Assembly: GCA_900618795.1 (NCBI GenBank)
Contig: UYJD01000002.1
Location: 2,487,077 to 2,551,076 of the forward strand
DNA length: 64,000 nucleotides
Direction of reading: 5' to 3'
From: Cyanodermella asteris
Taxonomy: Eukaryota > Ascomycota > Lecanoromycetes > Ostropales > Stictidaceae
The position numbers and the translations under genes were made by a program. The notes below the pieces were generated by a model. It worked only from the letters and a program-made list of their open reading frames with translations. It did no database searches and was not told the origin of the DNA. This document shows, in pieces, positions 1 to 10,281 of the stretch (positions within the stretch are counted from its first letter, which is position 1; every line of letters starts with the position of its first letter).

Positions 1-1624
1 ATGTCTTTGAATCTGTCAATTGAATAACGAACATCAATCTGCTTTGCTTCTGGAGATTGGTCAGCACTCTAACTGTCCGGAGCAGTTGTGATGGCAAACG
101 CCACTTACCTGCATCGAACTGAAGGCCGACATAATAAGTAGTCGTGTACAGAATGGACTCGGAGTTCTCATTCGCTGGCTGAGCCTCGGACGAGTCTTGC
201 TTGACACCATCCAAATCGACGTTGTTATCGGCAGCGTCAGCAGCAGCTTTGTGCCTGGGATCGTTGGTAGCATCAGTGGTCTTTGTTTCAATCTCTTTTA
301 CCTGATATCTTAGGCTACTATCCTCCGCAACTTGACGCACTTGCTCCTCGCCCTTCACCCTGTGCACACGCTCGAAGCCCTTGACAAATGGATGTGCCAA
401 GGCCACACCAGCACCGGCATGTTCAAGTTCCATCACCAACAACCGTACCTTGGATTCGACTGTACCCGACCAAAGTTGCTGAGCTTCGTTTGTTCGGCTA
501 GTTGCAGTCACACAGAGATAGTGCTTGTAAGCATCTGTGAAAAAGGAGTGCTTCGCAAATAGGGTCTTCCATGGGACTTTACCATTGTCAATATCGTCGC
601 AAATGGCGCTTGCACGATGTAGCTCAGCCATGATTACCTGCTTAGTGGAGGCATTGATGTTATGCGTTGAACACATCGAAGGAAAGGCGGGTGTAATGAC
701 TGGCATGATGTGGCGTTTGTCGCGATTGTTCTTTCTTGGATTCCACACGGTAGCCTGCACACCCGGCGGGCCGTCCTCAGGAGCCTTGAGATACACGGCG
801 TCAGGCCACGGCCATGCGGCTAGAATTCGGAAGAACCTGCTGACGACCCGAGATGCTGTAGCTGTAGGGTACAATTGGCATACGCGAGCGACCATGATTC
901 CCCAGGCGATGCCACCGGGAAACCCTACAATGTTTGCGTAGATGGCTCGTCTCTGTGCCCAGAGCTTGATCGCACGCAGGGCAGTTTTGAAGACCGGCTC
1001 TTGCGGAACCAAAGACAATATCTCTTCGACCTGACGAGGCCCACCAACGGCCCGCAATGCCTTCTCGTCAAGTCCTCGCAACAAGTTGTTATCTTTCAAT
1101 TCCATGTCCTTTGGTATGGACGTCATGTTCAGGGATGCAAATCCAAGATCGATATCGACGCCGTTATAGTTCAATGTGATGATGGGTGTTGACGCATCCG
1201 GCACAGGTGTGAGATCTTTGATGGCATCCGAAGGTGACATCTTTCTCAGAAGGTCTGGGAATTCGGCAAAGAAGTCTTCGCGTGAAATGTCCTTGGGCGC
1301 AACGACCAACGTATCTATATCCGAGCCAGAGCTGTACACGCCGAGCCGATAACTTCCGAATGTTTTGAGAGCACCACCTGCGGCCTTGATGGCAGCCTGA
1401 GAGAACTTGCCCTTTTTCGTGAGGACATGGCGCACGAATTCCTCAACGACCTTGGTCAGGTGTGCGAGCGCGGCGGTACGCAGCGCTGTCTCCGCCGGGC
1501 TCTCGTAATTGTTCTGTCTCTTGAGTTCTTCGACGAGCTCATCGTTGGATTTGCGGTCAGCCGGCGTGGGTAAGGCTTTCGATAGAGGCTGCGTCAGACC
1601 CCATCGTCGTTCTTGGGCTGCCAT
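1..1624 (-). CDS. pap1: Poly(A) polymerase, C-terminal part cut by window edge
   Basis: Nuclear poly(A) polymerase, which adds the 3' poly(A) tail to cleaved pre-mRNA. The frame opens at ATG 1624 (MAAQERRWGLTQPLSKA) and runs left. The nucleotidyltransferase signature GSYRLGVYSSGSDIDTL supplies the first two catalytic aspartates, and the third is in NGVDIDLGF. The central-domain segment FKTALRAIKLWAQRRAIYAN and the RNA-binding part follow. A 59-nt intron (108 down to 50; donor gtaagt, acceptor ctccag) separates exon 109-1624 from the last visible exon 1-49; joining them keeps the frame (FDA then EAKQIDVRYSIDRF). About 521 residues are visible. Family members are near 600, so perhaps the last 80 lie outside the window. 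It is divergent from the gene starting at 2276. The identification is secure; the exact 3' structure is not visible. Confidence 0.93.
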   Translation of the reverse strand, partial: MAAQERRWGLTQPLSKALPTPADRKSNDELVEELKRQNNYESPAETALRTAALAHLTKVVEEFVRHVLTKKGKFSQAAIKAAGGALKTFGSYRLGVYSSGSDIDTLVVAPKDISREDFFAEFPDLLRKMSPSDAIKDLTPVPDASTPIITLNYNGVDIDLGFASLNMTSIPKDMELKDNNLLRGLDEKALRAVGGPRQVEEILSLVPQEPVFKTALRAIKLWAQRRAIYANIVGFPGGIAWGIMVARVCQLYPTATASRVVSRFFRILAAWPWPDAVYLKAPEDGPPGVQATVWNPRKNNRDKRHIMPVITPAFPSMCSTHNINASTKQVIMAELHRASAICDDIDNGKVPWKTLFAKHSFFTDAYKHYLCVTATSRTNEAQQLWSGTVESKVRLLVMELEHAGAGVALAHPFVKGFERVHRVKGEEQVRQVAEDSSLRYQVKEIETKTTDATNDPRHKAAADAADNNVDLDGVKQDSSEAQPANENSESILYTTTYYVGLQFDAGKWRLPSQLLRTVRVLTNLQKQSRLMFVIQLTDSKT

Positions 1625-2275
1625 GGTGTCTTGAGTTCAGGCCGGAATCAGCCAGCCGGATGGCAGAAGGTGGTAGGAGCGGCTTTGACGCCGATGATGG
1701 CCTAAGTACACATGATCGCGCCAGTATATGAGCATGCGGATGCAAGAAATATGACGGGGCACAGTGTGTGACAATGCACATCTGCAGTGAGGCAGAAATG
1801 AGGCCAAGCAGCCGTCGCTATCGCAACTCACAGCACTGTGTCTGCGAAAGAGCGCAACTCGCTTGTCCTTGCGCAGGGACAATGGAGATGATTATGTCAG
1901 CCGGCCGGAGCTTTCGCGACGCCGCAAGAACTCTAGTTCAGTTCGTCTACATACATTGTGCTGAGGTCCGCGATTGGCAGCGCAGATGGTAAGTCTTCTA
2001 TTTGCAAATAACGAGCTTGATTACTGGTCACTGTCTGTGCCATGTTGCTGCGACCAAAGCTAGGAAATTTGGCGATGGACTCGGGAAGTGGCTGGGAAGT
2101 CCCAACCACCGGCTAACTGAACCTGATCATTTTCCCAGCCATCGCATTTCACCAGGAATATGAACTCCTGTGGTAGGGACATGCCTTTCTCTGCGACAGC
2201 AAATTCCAGCGGACTGCTGTGCGCGCTGTCTGCCTCCTTCCCAGACCGTAATAGCAACGCGGTGGCAACAGTCTC
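1625..2275. other. Intergenic region between divergent genes
   Basis: About 650 bp shared upstream region of the divergently transcribed poly(A) polymerase and GPI-anchor candidate genes. I see no convincing coding frame, tRNA or repeat in it; it presumably holds both promoters. Confidence 0.6.
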
Positions 2276-3355
2276 ATGATGTTTCTACGAAATCCAGGAA
2301 CAGTAACGTTACTCGCCTGCATAATATCATTTTTCTCACTAGTACGATGCGATAGCGGGAATACGACAGCCATCACGCGTGCGACATTCACATACACGGT
2401 CTCGGGCTCAATATACTCGCTGCAGCTTCCACCTACTTCGAGTCTCAATGTTACCAGCACTCTTTCGGCCTCGGAGTCATCATCAGCAGCATCGGGTACT
2501 CCAACACTCATCACGTCGAGTTCGGCCAGCGATGTCGTCATAATTCCGATTGTGGTTGGCGGATCGACTTTCACCAACTCGATTCCACGATCAGAATATA
2601 ATCCCGTTCCCGCACCCAGCATGACCGCGGTCGTCGTCGCGACTGCAGTCACTGTCAACTCAGGAGTCTCCGCAGCTCCGCTTTATCCACACACCGGAAC
2701 GGCGCCCAGCTCAAGTACAACATCCGTGTTATCTCTCTCGGACACGTCTATCTCTGCCTCGACGAGAGCGCCGGAGACGAGCTCACCGGGTGCATCCGGA
2801 ACACTTACTCCTTCTAGCGCCCTGCCGTCTTCGTCCGGTTCGCCTACTGGGACTTCTGAGAATAGCCCATCCACGGTGGCCCAAAGTTCAACAGCGATTG
2901 ATACGTCCAGCCGCCAGGTCTCACTATCTTCCTCCCCTACCTCGTCGCCATCGACGACTCAACCATCTCAGGGCACGGAAGCTTCACCGAGCTCGTCTGA
3001 CATCATGAGTTCCTCCGGTAATTTCGGTGCGTCCGGCACTTTGAGTACGTTCAACTCAAGCTCAGAGACTTCGGCTGCCAGTGCCAATCCTGTATCAACG
3101 TCTACCACCACAGAGGCATCAAGGGCACTATCTGAGTCCTCGCTATCCACTTCGTTCACCTCTGCAGCATCGAATCCGATCTCCAGCACAACTTCGTTGC
3201 CCCAATCAACAACCAACAGTCAAGCTTCAGTAAACACCAACGCACCCCCGAACAATGGCAGCAGCGGGGCCATACATACTCGGGGACAAACTGGAGGCGC
3301 TCTAGGTTGTTGGCTTCTATCTGGCGTGGTGGGCGTTTTGCTGATAGCAAGCTAA
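2276..3355 (+). CDS. Ser/Thr-rich secreted, putative GPI-anchored cell-wall protein
   Basis: A 359-residue protein with an N-terminal signal peptide (hydrophobic core LLACIISFFSLV, likely cleavage after VRC), a short less biased segment (about residues 30-60), then a mucin-like stretch of Ser, Thr, Ala and Pro to about residue 330. It ends in a small-residue/hydrophobic tail (GCWLLSGVVGVLLIAS) after a Gly/Ser/Asn-rich stretch, as for GPI attachment. No catalytic domain is visible. Such proteins are usually O-glycosylated wall or surface components; that role is inferred from composition only. Two tandem ATGs (2276 and 2279) can start it. No intron is seen. I do not recognise a named family. 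Confidence 0.75.
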   Translation: MMFLRNPGTVTLLACIISFFSLVRCDSGNTTAITRATFTYTVSGSIYSLQLPPTSSLNVTSTLSASESSSAASGTPTLITSSSASDVVIIPIVVGGSTFTNSIPRSEYNPVPAPSMTAVVVATAVTVNSGVSAAPLYPHTGTAPSSSTTSVLSLSDTSISASTRAPETSSPGASGTLTPSSALPSSSGSPTGTSENSPSTVAQSSTAIDTSSRQVSLSSSPTSSPSTTQPSQGTEASPSSSDIMSSSGNFGASGTLSTFNSSSETSAASANPVSTSTTTEASRALSESSLSTSFTSAASNPISSTTSLPQSTTNSQASVNTNAPPNNGSSGAIHTRGQTGGALGCWLLSGVVGVLLIAS

Positions 3356-4313
3356 TCATTTGCTGCAGCAGATCTCTTCTCACACGCAGCAATGCTAGTG
3401 GGGAAGCCTATCCTTCTTTTCCCGTATATGATTCTTGAACGGACACAAACAAGTGGGAAACTTTATGCATTTAGCGATGGCGCAACGGGCTCTTACAATG
3501 AGCAAAATGTCCAACAGGCTAGCATTATCTACCTAATATATTGTCAATGCGGCGAAAATTTGCTTCGCCATGCCACATGTTCCCGCGAGCATCATCGAAA
3601 TGTATCAATAACACTTTCAGAGGTTGTGAATTCTCCGTTGACCGATTTCATTAGTCTTCTTGATTTAGTTAAAGAGACAAGTAATGAAATCTCTCCAATT
3701 GTTTGCAAGCAAGCCCGACATTCCTGATGATTCTCCGCAAAAGTTTGCACGGGCATTCCCTTGCGGATGCTGCCAATACCCGGTACGTCTGCGGTCCAAA
3801 ATGCCGCGCAATTGACAGCCGAATCTATTTTCGATGGAAAATGCAAAGGTACAGAGCACCTTCTCGGCTTGACTCTGACTATAGCTTCGAGAAGCCACCC
3901 ACGCACGGATGGCCAGCGAACGAAGGTATGTCGCAGCTGGCAGCCACTTTTTCCAACAGCTCAGACGCGCAATCACAGACCACATATACAGCGACGGCGC
4001 TCTGTCAAAATTCTATATCGCCCAGAAAATCTCGCCAGCTTCCTGCAGGTCGATCGCCAGCATCAAAGCATATTTCCATTTCATGCAAAAAGGAACAGAT
4101 TTGGCATGAGAAGAGCTTTTGGTCGCCCATAAGCGCAGCAAATTGACTTACGAAAGTAGGTGTTCGACAAGCTCTTGCCTCAGAAGTTGCAATAAAGAGC
4201 GTCACAAGTGACTCAAGGGTCTCCTGTCGGAACTAATCGGTTGCACAGGGCATCCGAAGTGTGAATTTGAAGCGGCTCCCGGCAGTCCATATCAACGCTC
4301 AAATTTTTTCACG
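3356..4313. other. Intergenic, no supported gene
   Basis: Roughly 950 bp between the GPI-anchor candidate and the 3' end of the broken reductase gene. Only short, compositionally random frames are present on both strands. Nothing recognisable was found. Confidence 0.5.
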
Positions 4314-5533
4314 TCAGGCCGCCATATTGAGTATCTCCAAAACCTGTGACTCTTCTGTGATCCTGACAGCGTTCGTTTTGATCCACAGATCGTCCAGGCT
4401 GTTGCGTGCAAGTCCACGGAACTTGTCTCTGCCCACTCCGACTTCTGACAAGGTCCTTGGGAGACCGAGGGCACGAATTATCGCGTCCAGAATGTCACCA
4501 AGATCAGGATCCTGGAGCTGCATATCCTTTACGAGGGCCTGTACTGGATTTTCGCCCAAGAGGATCTGCTGACAGATAGCCTGTCGGTCGATGTTGGCTC
4601 CTTCCTTCGCGTTGTACTTGCAGACAGCAGGCAAGAGAACACAAGATGTCTCCCCGTGTCCGACGTTTAATGGACCAAGCTGATGCCGAATCGCAAGGGA
4701 TGCCCCCAGTGGAACCCCACTAGAGCAAGCCGCCATGGCCGACACCACCCCTTGTTGACAGAGGCCGATCGCCTCAACATCACTTCGGTCAAATTTGCTT
4801 CGCAAAAGACCTGGAATCAGCTGCTGGAGGCCTTTGCGCGCTTCCGTGTCGGCCTTGTCATTGCTCTGCAGGGAGCAGGTGGTTTCGACGCAGTGATCAA
4901 CAGCTCGAACCCCTGAACTCAACCATAGGTCTGCAGGCGTATGAAGACAGATTCTCGGATCTTGGATAGCTAGAGTCGGCTCGACTCCGGGCGCGAAAAA
5001 CAGCTTGGCATTCGTTCTTTGGTCGGTCGCTCCTAAAAATACCCTGGAATTCACCCCCAGACAAGGTTGTCGGGATGTGAACCAGTGCGATGACTGGCGG
5101 TTGGACGTTGGCTTTTCTATCTCGATTCTCATGTCCAGGCCCGCCCCAAAGTGCGGTGACCTCCTCGATTGTGTAGGCTTGGTTTGCGAGAGCAAAGCGA
5201 GCAAGCTTTCCGGCATCGGTGAGGCTCCCTCCACCTAAAGTTACTAGGCAATCGACGTCTCCAACTGCCCGCATGGCTTCGATAAAGACGAACGCAGTCT
5301 GGAATGGGGGTATGAGCACCGATGCCTACGAAATCGCCAACCGCGACGTCACCGAGGCTTTCCTTGAGACGGCCTAGAGCATCTGTGTTGGTTGCTAATG
5401 ACCTCGAAGAAAGAATGAAGACGCGCTTGAGACTGAAGGCCTTCACGAACTTGGAGCATGCTTGATCGAAGTGAAAATTCTGAACATGCATGGGCAGCGG
5501 TCGATCATCGTACACACGGCGGAACTGTTCCAT
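4314..5533 (-). pseudogene. Maleylacetate reductase-like (iron-containing ADH family), two frameshifts
   Basis: Three overlapping frames on the minus strand together make one protein of the iron-dependent alcohol dehydrogenase/maleylacetate reductase family. That family reduces maleylacetate to 3-oxoadipate in hydroxyquinol and resorcinol catabolism. Frame 1 (ATG 5533) runs from MEQFRRVYDD to GIGAHTP. Frame 2 holds the nucleotide-binding LGGGSLTDAGK and HIPTTLSGGEF. Frame 3 holds GHGETSCVLLPAVCKYNAK and ends at 4314. The first switch is at a run of five C (minus strand, 5306-5310) and the second at five T (5035-5039). Removing one base from each run restores a continuous frame of about 405 codons. 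The family segment usually reading G-x-S-H-G-I-G-H-x-L-G-P appears here as GASLAIRHQLGP, so the first histidine is missing. No intron with proper signals and length explains either shift. It is either a real pseudogene or two sequence errors. Confidence 0.75.
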
Positions 5534-6326
5534 CCTGTGTTTACAGCAAACGTGAATATGGAGATACAGATACTGGGGTAACGGTGCGAGTTCCTACAAT
5601 ATTGGGGTTGCGGGGCATGAATCAGTGAGGTCGTTGCCAACGTTTAGATGAGGACGAGCAGTAAGCACAATAGAACGTCGGAGTGTCCTTCAAGCTAACT
5701 ACTGAAGCCCCAAATGGCTGAGCTGACAGATCGTGGCGTCAAAACTCAATTGGCCGATCTTTGCGCAGGGTGCTCAGCTGGTTATTCCATTGGCTTGTTA
5801 GTCGGGTATCTAGGTCAGTAGTCAGCTGAATGGCTGAGTGGACAAGGCAGTCAGGTGGGTATTTACGCCAGCTGTCATAAGGTCGCACTCTCACTTTTGT
5901 GTCACGTGTAGTAAAGAATACATGCGATAGTGTCAGAGTAATGAGACGAATATCAGAGATTCTTTCAGCTGCTCCGAGTCACACGTAGCTTTATGTGCGA
6001 TTTTGAAAGTCCTTGCGGTCAGCCACACTCAGTCGTGGCGTGCGTCCGGCATCGGGTCCGCTTTTGCTTGCACCAAGCAAATTATCCACCCAGGCAGGCT
6101 GAATTGTATGAGTCAAGTCATCGGGGCAGACCTCTTATGTATGACCTTGTGAACTGAAGTAGAAGACTGAACACCCAGTTGTTCTCTGGCTCTGCAATTG
6201 ATGGTCGTAAGACGTGCTGTCGGTTGTTGGGGTTGATCTGCGCCATCTCAGATTTTTGAAGCGCCCCGAAACTTGGTGACTCGTGCGCTCTTTCCAACCA
6301 CCAATTCGCCTTGCAATCATCTTTGG
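5534..6326. other. Upstream region of LYS2
   Basis: About 790 bp between the 5' end of the reductase-like gene and LYS2, which are divergent. No gene is seen. It contains the perfect TGAGTCA element listed separately and a near match, TGACTCG, at 6277-6282. Confidence 0.5.
6109..6115 (+). promoter_or_regulatory. Gcn4/CpcA-type (cross-pathway control) site
   Basis: The heptamer TGAGTCA matches the consensus TGASTCA bound by bZIP activators of the Gcn4/CpcA family that respond to amino-acid starvation. It lies about 210 bp upstream of the LYS2 start codon. A one-mismatch copy (TGACTCG) lies 45 bp upstream of the ATG. Direct sequence match; function inferred from the downstream lysine biosynthesis gene. 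Confidence 0.55.
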
Positions 6327-9300
6327 ATGGCCATGACACAATCACCTGATCCCACGGCCGACCTTGACTGGTCTGGCTTCGTTGGAGCCATTCACGATAT
6401 TTTCGCCGACAATGCTGAGAAGCACCCTGAAAGAACGTGCGTCGTGGAAACCGGTACCAAAGAACCCAAGACCAAGGATCGAACGTTCACATACAAGGTC
6501 ATCAATGAAGCCTCAAACATTCTTGCGCATTATCTCAGTGATGCGGGGATCACCAATGGCGACATTGTAATGATATACGCCCACAGATCTGTGGATCTCG
6601 TCGTTGCGATCATGGGCACATTGAAGAGCGGAGCAACATTCTCGGTGCTTGACCCCTTGTACCCACCGGAGAGGCAAAAGATCTACCTCGAGGTCGCTCA
6701 ACCGAAGGCATTGGTAAACCTGGCACGAGCAACCGATGAAGCAGGAGAGCTTTCATATCTGGTTTGCTCTTTCATCGACGACGAGCTGCAGCTTAAGGCG
6801 GAAGTGCCTTCGCTGCGCATCAACGACGATGGAGTGCTATCGGGCAGTCCGGCTGGGGGAAAAGATGTCTTTGCCGCCGTGAGAAGCAAGGCTGCCACAA
6901 GGCCCAGTGTCATAGTTGGTCCAGATTCCAATCCCACACTCTCTTTCACATCGGGTTCCGAGGGACGTCCAAAGGGTGTCTTGGGGCGACATTTCTCACT
7001 TGCGTATTACTTTGAGTGGATGGCCAAAGAGTTTGGTCTGAGCAAGGACAGCAAGTTCACCATGCTCAGTGGCATTGCGCACGATCCCATCCAGAGGGAT
7101 ATCTTCACACCACTTTTCCTTGGCGCCCAACTGCTTGTGCCATCCAAGGAGGACATCCAGCATGAAAAGCTTGCCGAATGGATGGCAGAATATAAACCTA
7201 CAGTGACACATCTCACTCCTGCTATGGGTCAAATTCTTGTCGGAGGAGCATCAGCCAAATTTCCTTCCTTGAAAAGTGCTTTTTTCGTTGGCGATATCCT
7301 TACCAGGAGGGATTGCGAGCTTCTCAGACAGTTGGCTGAGAATGTCGATATCATGAACATGTACGGGACCACGGAGACGCAACGAGCTGTCAGTTTCTAC
7401 AAGATTCCAAACAAAGCGCAGGCACCCGACTTCCTCAAGAGCTTCAGGGACGTCATTCCGGCTGGTAGAGGCATGAAGAATGTGCAGCTGCTTGTTGTCA
7501 ACCGCGAGGACCAGAAGAAGATGTGCGGAATTGGAGAAGAGGGCGAGATCTATGTGCGTGCAGCAGGAATGGCAGAAGGCTACATGGGAGACAACGCTAT
7601 GAACGCCAAAAAATTTGTAAAGAGTTGGTTCGCAGACGAGGCGAAATGGGTAGCAGCAGACAAGCAGAGTGATAAGAGTGAGCCCTGGCGAAAGTACTGG
7701 AAGGGTCCACGGGACCGGCTTTACAGAACTGGAGATCTTGGAAAGTATCTGCCTGACGGAAATGTCGAGTGTACGGGACGAGCAGACGATCAGGTCAAGA
7801 TCAGAGGCTTCAGAATAGAACTCGGAGATATCAACAGCAACCTCGGGCAGCATTTTCTGATTCGAGACTGTGTCACACTCGTGCGAAGAGACAAGGACGA
7901 AGAGCCGAAGTTGGTCAGCTACATCGTTCCAGAGATGACCAAATGGCCACAGTGGCTCGAACAGAGGCAGCTTAAGGATGAGCAGGACGATGGTTCCATG
8001 ATCGGAATGCTGAAACGATTCAGACGATTGCAAGATGAGGTTCGAAATCATCTTAAGGGCAAACTGCCTATATATGCAGTTCCCACGCACTTCATCCCAC
8101 TGAAGAAACTTCCCCTTAACCCCAATGGCAAGGTCGACAAGCCAGCATTGCCGTTTCCAGATGTGGTGGAGTTTCAGGCCGCAGCGTCAGACGAGGACGT
8201 CCAACGTTGGGACTCGCTCTCGAAGACAGAACAGCTCGTCGCGAACAAATGGGGCGAGCTCATTCACGGGCTCAACCCCAAAGCCATCAAGCCAGAAGAC
8301 GACTTTTTCAGTCTTGGTGGACACAGTATCCTCGCCCAGCAAATGCTGCTCGACATCAAGCGAGACACGAAAGCAAGCGTTCAGATCGGAGCTTTGTATG
8401 ACCATCCATCACTTGCCGGTTTCAGTGGTCAAATCGATAATTTTCTGAACCCTGGTGCAGCCACGAACAGCGGGCAGACCAATGGTTCGACGAATCCAGA
8501 ATATGCTCGATCCCTGGATAAACTACTGCAGGACCTACCCAAGTCGTATCTGACGGCGGATCCAGCCACTATGCGCGCGTCACCGACACCGACAGTATTT
8601 CTCACCGGCGCAACGGGTTTCTTGGGGTCTTATTTGATCAAGGACGTGCTTTCTCGTACCAGCCGGGAAGTACGTGTCATTGCTCACGTGCGCAGTGTAA
8701 AGGATCCCAAAGCTGCACTTGATCGATTGCGAAGGTCGTGCCAGGGCTACGGACTATGGAAGGACTCGTGGCAGGCGCGAGTGACCTGCGTTGTCGGTGA
8801 TCTTGCGAGTCCACAGCTAGGCATTGACGATCAGACCTGGAAGCGACTCTCCGAGGAGGTGGATGTTGTCATTCACAATGGTGCCTCCGTGCATTGGGTC
8901 CGACGCTATCAAGACATGTTCGCATCCAATGTTCAATCAACAATCGAAGCTATGCGTCTTTGCAACACCGGAAAGCCCAAGATCTTCACCTTTGTCAGCT
9001 CGACCAGCGCACTCGATACCGACCACTATGTCAACCTCTCGGAAAAGGCCATTCGTACTGGAGAAGGAGCCATTTTAGAAAGTGACGACATGGAAGGCAG
9101 TCGCACAGGACTAGGTACCGGATACGGCCAGACCAAGTGGGTGTCCGAACAGCTTGCGCGTGAAGCCGGTCGTCGTGGTCTCACCGGCTCCGTTATTCGC
9201 CCCGGCTACATCCTCGGCGACAGCGAAACAGGCGTCTGCAACACTGACGACTTCTTGATCAGGCTTCTCAAGGGTTGCATCCAGCTCTCGACGCGTCCCA

Positions 9301-9860
9301 AGATCGTCAACTCGGTAAACTCGGTGCCGGTCAACCACATCTCCCGCGTTGTCGTCGCTGCGGCTCTCAACCCACTCCCAAGCGGCGTCCACGTTGTGCA
9401 TGTCACAGGACACCCGCGTCTGCGCATGAACGAGTACCTCTCGCTACTCGAATACTACGGCTACAAGGTCCCAGAAGTCACCTACGAGTCGTGGAAGCAG
9501 GATCTTGAACGGTTCGTCTCGGCAGGTGGCCGTGAGCGTGACGTCAGTCAGCATGCTCTGATGCCGCTGTACCACTTCGTCATGAACGACTTGCCTGCGA
9601 CAACGAGAGCCCCTGAGCTGGATGATGCAAACGCCGTGAAGATTCTAAAGGCTGATGCTGATAACTGGACTGGGGTGGATGAGAGCGCTGGCGCGGGTAT
9701 CTCGAGAGAAGACGTTGGACGCTACCTCAGGTATCTTGCGGAGACCAAATTCATCGGCTGGCCCAGCGGGAGAGGACGGCCTTTGCCGGAGGTGAAGCTG
9801 AGTCAAGAGCAGAGGGAGGCAACGGGCGCGGTCGGTGGGCGTGGCGGCACTGGTAAATAA
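6327..9860 (+). CDS. LYS2: L-2-aminoadipate reductase (Lys2), A-T-R enzyme
   Basis: ATP- and NADPH-dependent reduction of alpha-aminoadipate to its semialdehyde in fungal lysine biosynthesis; the enzyme is cytosolic and needs phosphopantetheinylation by a Lys5-type transferase. The 1177-residue protein has an adenylation domain (about residues 30-590; core SFTSGSEGRPKGVLGRHFSL, MYGTTETQRAVS, YRTGDLGKYLPDG), a carrier domain (FFSLGGHSILAQQ, with the phosphopantetheine serine in GGHS) and a thioester reductase domain (VFLTGATGFLGSYLI NADP-binding loop; Ser, Tyr and Lys of the catalytic triad in FVSSTSALDT and GYGQTKW). The frame is open upstream to 6273 but lacks an earlier ATG, so ATG 6327 or 6333 is the start. 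It lacks the N-terminal region of about 220 residues of the yeast enzyme; filamentous ascomycete homologues of about this length are, from memory, usual. No introns. Confidence 0.95.
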   Translation: MAMTQSPDPTADLDWSGFVGAIHDIFADNAEKHPERTCVVETGTKEPKTKDRTFTYKVINEASNILAHYLSDAGITNGDIVMIYAHRSVDLVVAIMGTLKSGATFSVLDPLYPPERQKIYLEVAQPKALVNLARATDEAGELSYLVCSFIDDELQLKAEVPSLRINDDGVLSGSPAGGKDVFAAVRSKAATRPSVIVGPDSNPTLSFTSGSEGRPKGVLGRHFSLAYYFEWMAKEFGLSKDSKFTMLSGIAHDPIQRDIFTPLFLGAQLLVPSKEDIQHEKLAEWMAEYKPTVTHLTPAMGQILVGGASAKFPSLKSAFFVGDILTRRDCELLRQLAENVDIMNMYGTTETQRAVSFYKIPNKAQAPDFLKSFRDVIPAGRGMKNVQLLVVNREDQKKMCGIGEEGEIYVRAAGMAEGYMGDNAMNAKKFVKSWFADEAKWVAADKQSDKSEPWRKYWKGPRDRLYRTGDLGKYLPDGNVECTGRADDQVKIRGFRIELGDINSNLGQHFLIRDCVTLVRRDKDEEPKLVSYIVPEMTKWPQWLEQRQLKDEQDDGSMIGMLKRFRRLQDEVRNHLKGKLPIYAVPTHFIPLKKLPLNPNGKVDKPALPFPDVVEFQAAASDEDVQRWDSLSKTEQLVANKWGELIHGLNPKAIKPEDDFFSLGGHSILAQQMLLDIKRDTKASVQIGALYDHPSLAGFSGQIDNFLNPGAATNSGQTNGSTNPEYARSLDKLLQDLPKSYLTADPATMRASPTPTVFLTGATGFLGSYLIKDVLSRTSREVRVIAHVRSVKDPKAALDRLRRSCQGYGLWKDSWQARVTCVVGDLASPQLGIDDQTWKRLSEEVDVVIHNGASVHWVRRYQDMFASNVQSTIEAMRLCNTGKPKIFTFVSSTSALDTDHYVNLSEKAIRTGEGAILESDDMEGSRTGLGTGYGQTKWVSEQLAREAGRRGLTGSVIRPGYILGDSETGVCNTDDFLIRLLKGCIQLSTRPKIVNSVNSVPVNHISRVVVAAALNPLPSGVHVVHVTGHPRLRMNEYLSLLEYYGYKVPEVTYESWKQDLERFVSAGGRERDVSQHALMPLYHFVMNDLPATTRAPELDDANAVKILKADADNWTGVDESAGAGISREDVGRYLRYLAETKFIGWPSGRGRPLPEVKLSQEQREATGAVGGRGGTGK

Positions 9861-10281
9861 GACCTGACGGGCAACAGCCGAGCCAGAAAGCAGAATGGTA
9901 GGAATCAAGGAATCTGACCCGGCGGAATCTCGAGCAAAAGTCAGCATAGACGTGCAATCCATACCAGAAGTGTTCAGTGTCCTTTCCTTTCCTTGGTGCG
10001 GCCCAAGCCTTGTCATAGATGTGTGTTCAGTCAAGTTTGTACTTATACGGTGTTACATGCTTCACCATGCGTCCTCGCTCCCTTGGACCTTGGTTTGAGT
10101 TCTGATCGGGGAGCGATCACTGTGGGCCGTACCACCCGTTCGATTCCAAATCGCAGTACCAACATCTGTTATCAAACCATTTGTTCTCGAATTCTCATAA
10201 ATTAGCGCGTGGGTCACATGCGATCGCTTTCTCAATCAGATCAATCCCTTCACGAAGTCCCACGTTGGCTCAACTATCGAC
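9861..10281. other. Intergenic region downstream of LYS2
   Basis: About 420 bp with no recognisable coding frame or structured RNA; it presumably holds the LYS2 terminator. Confidence 0.5.
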
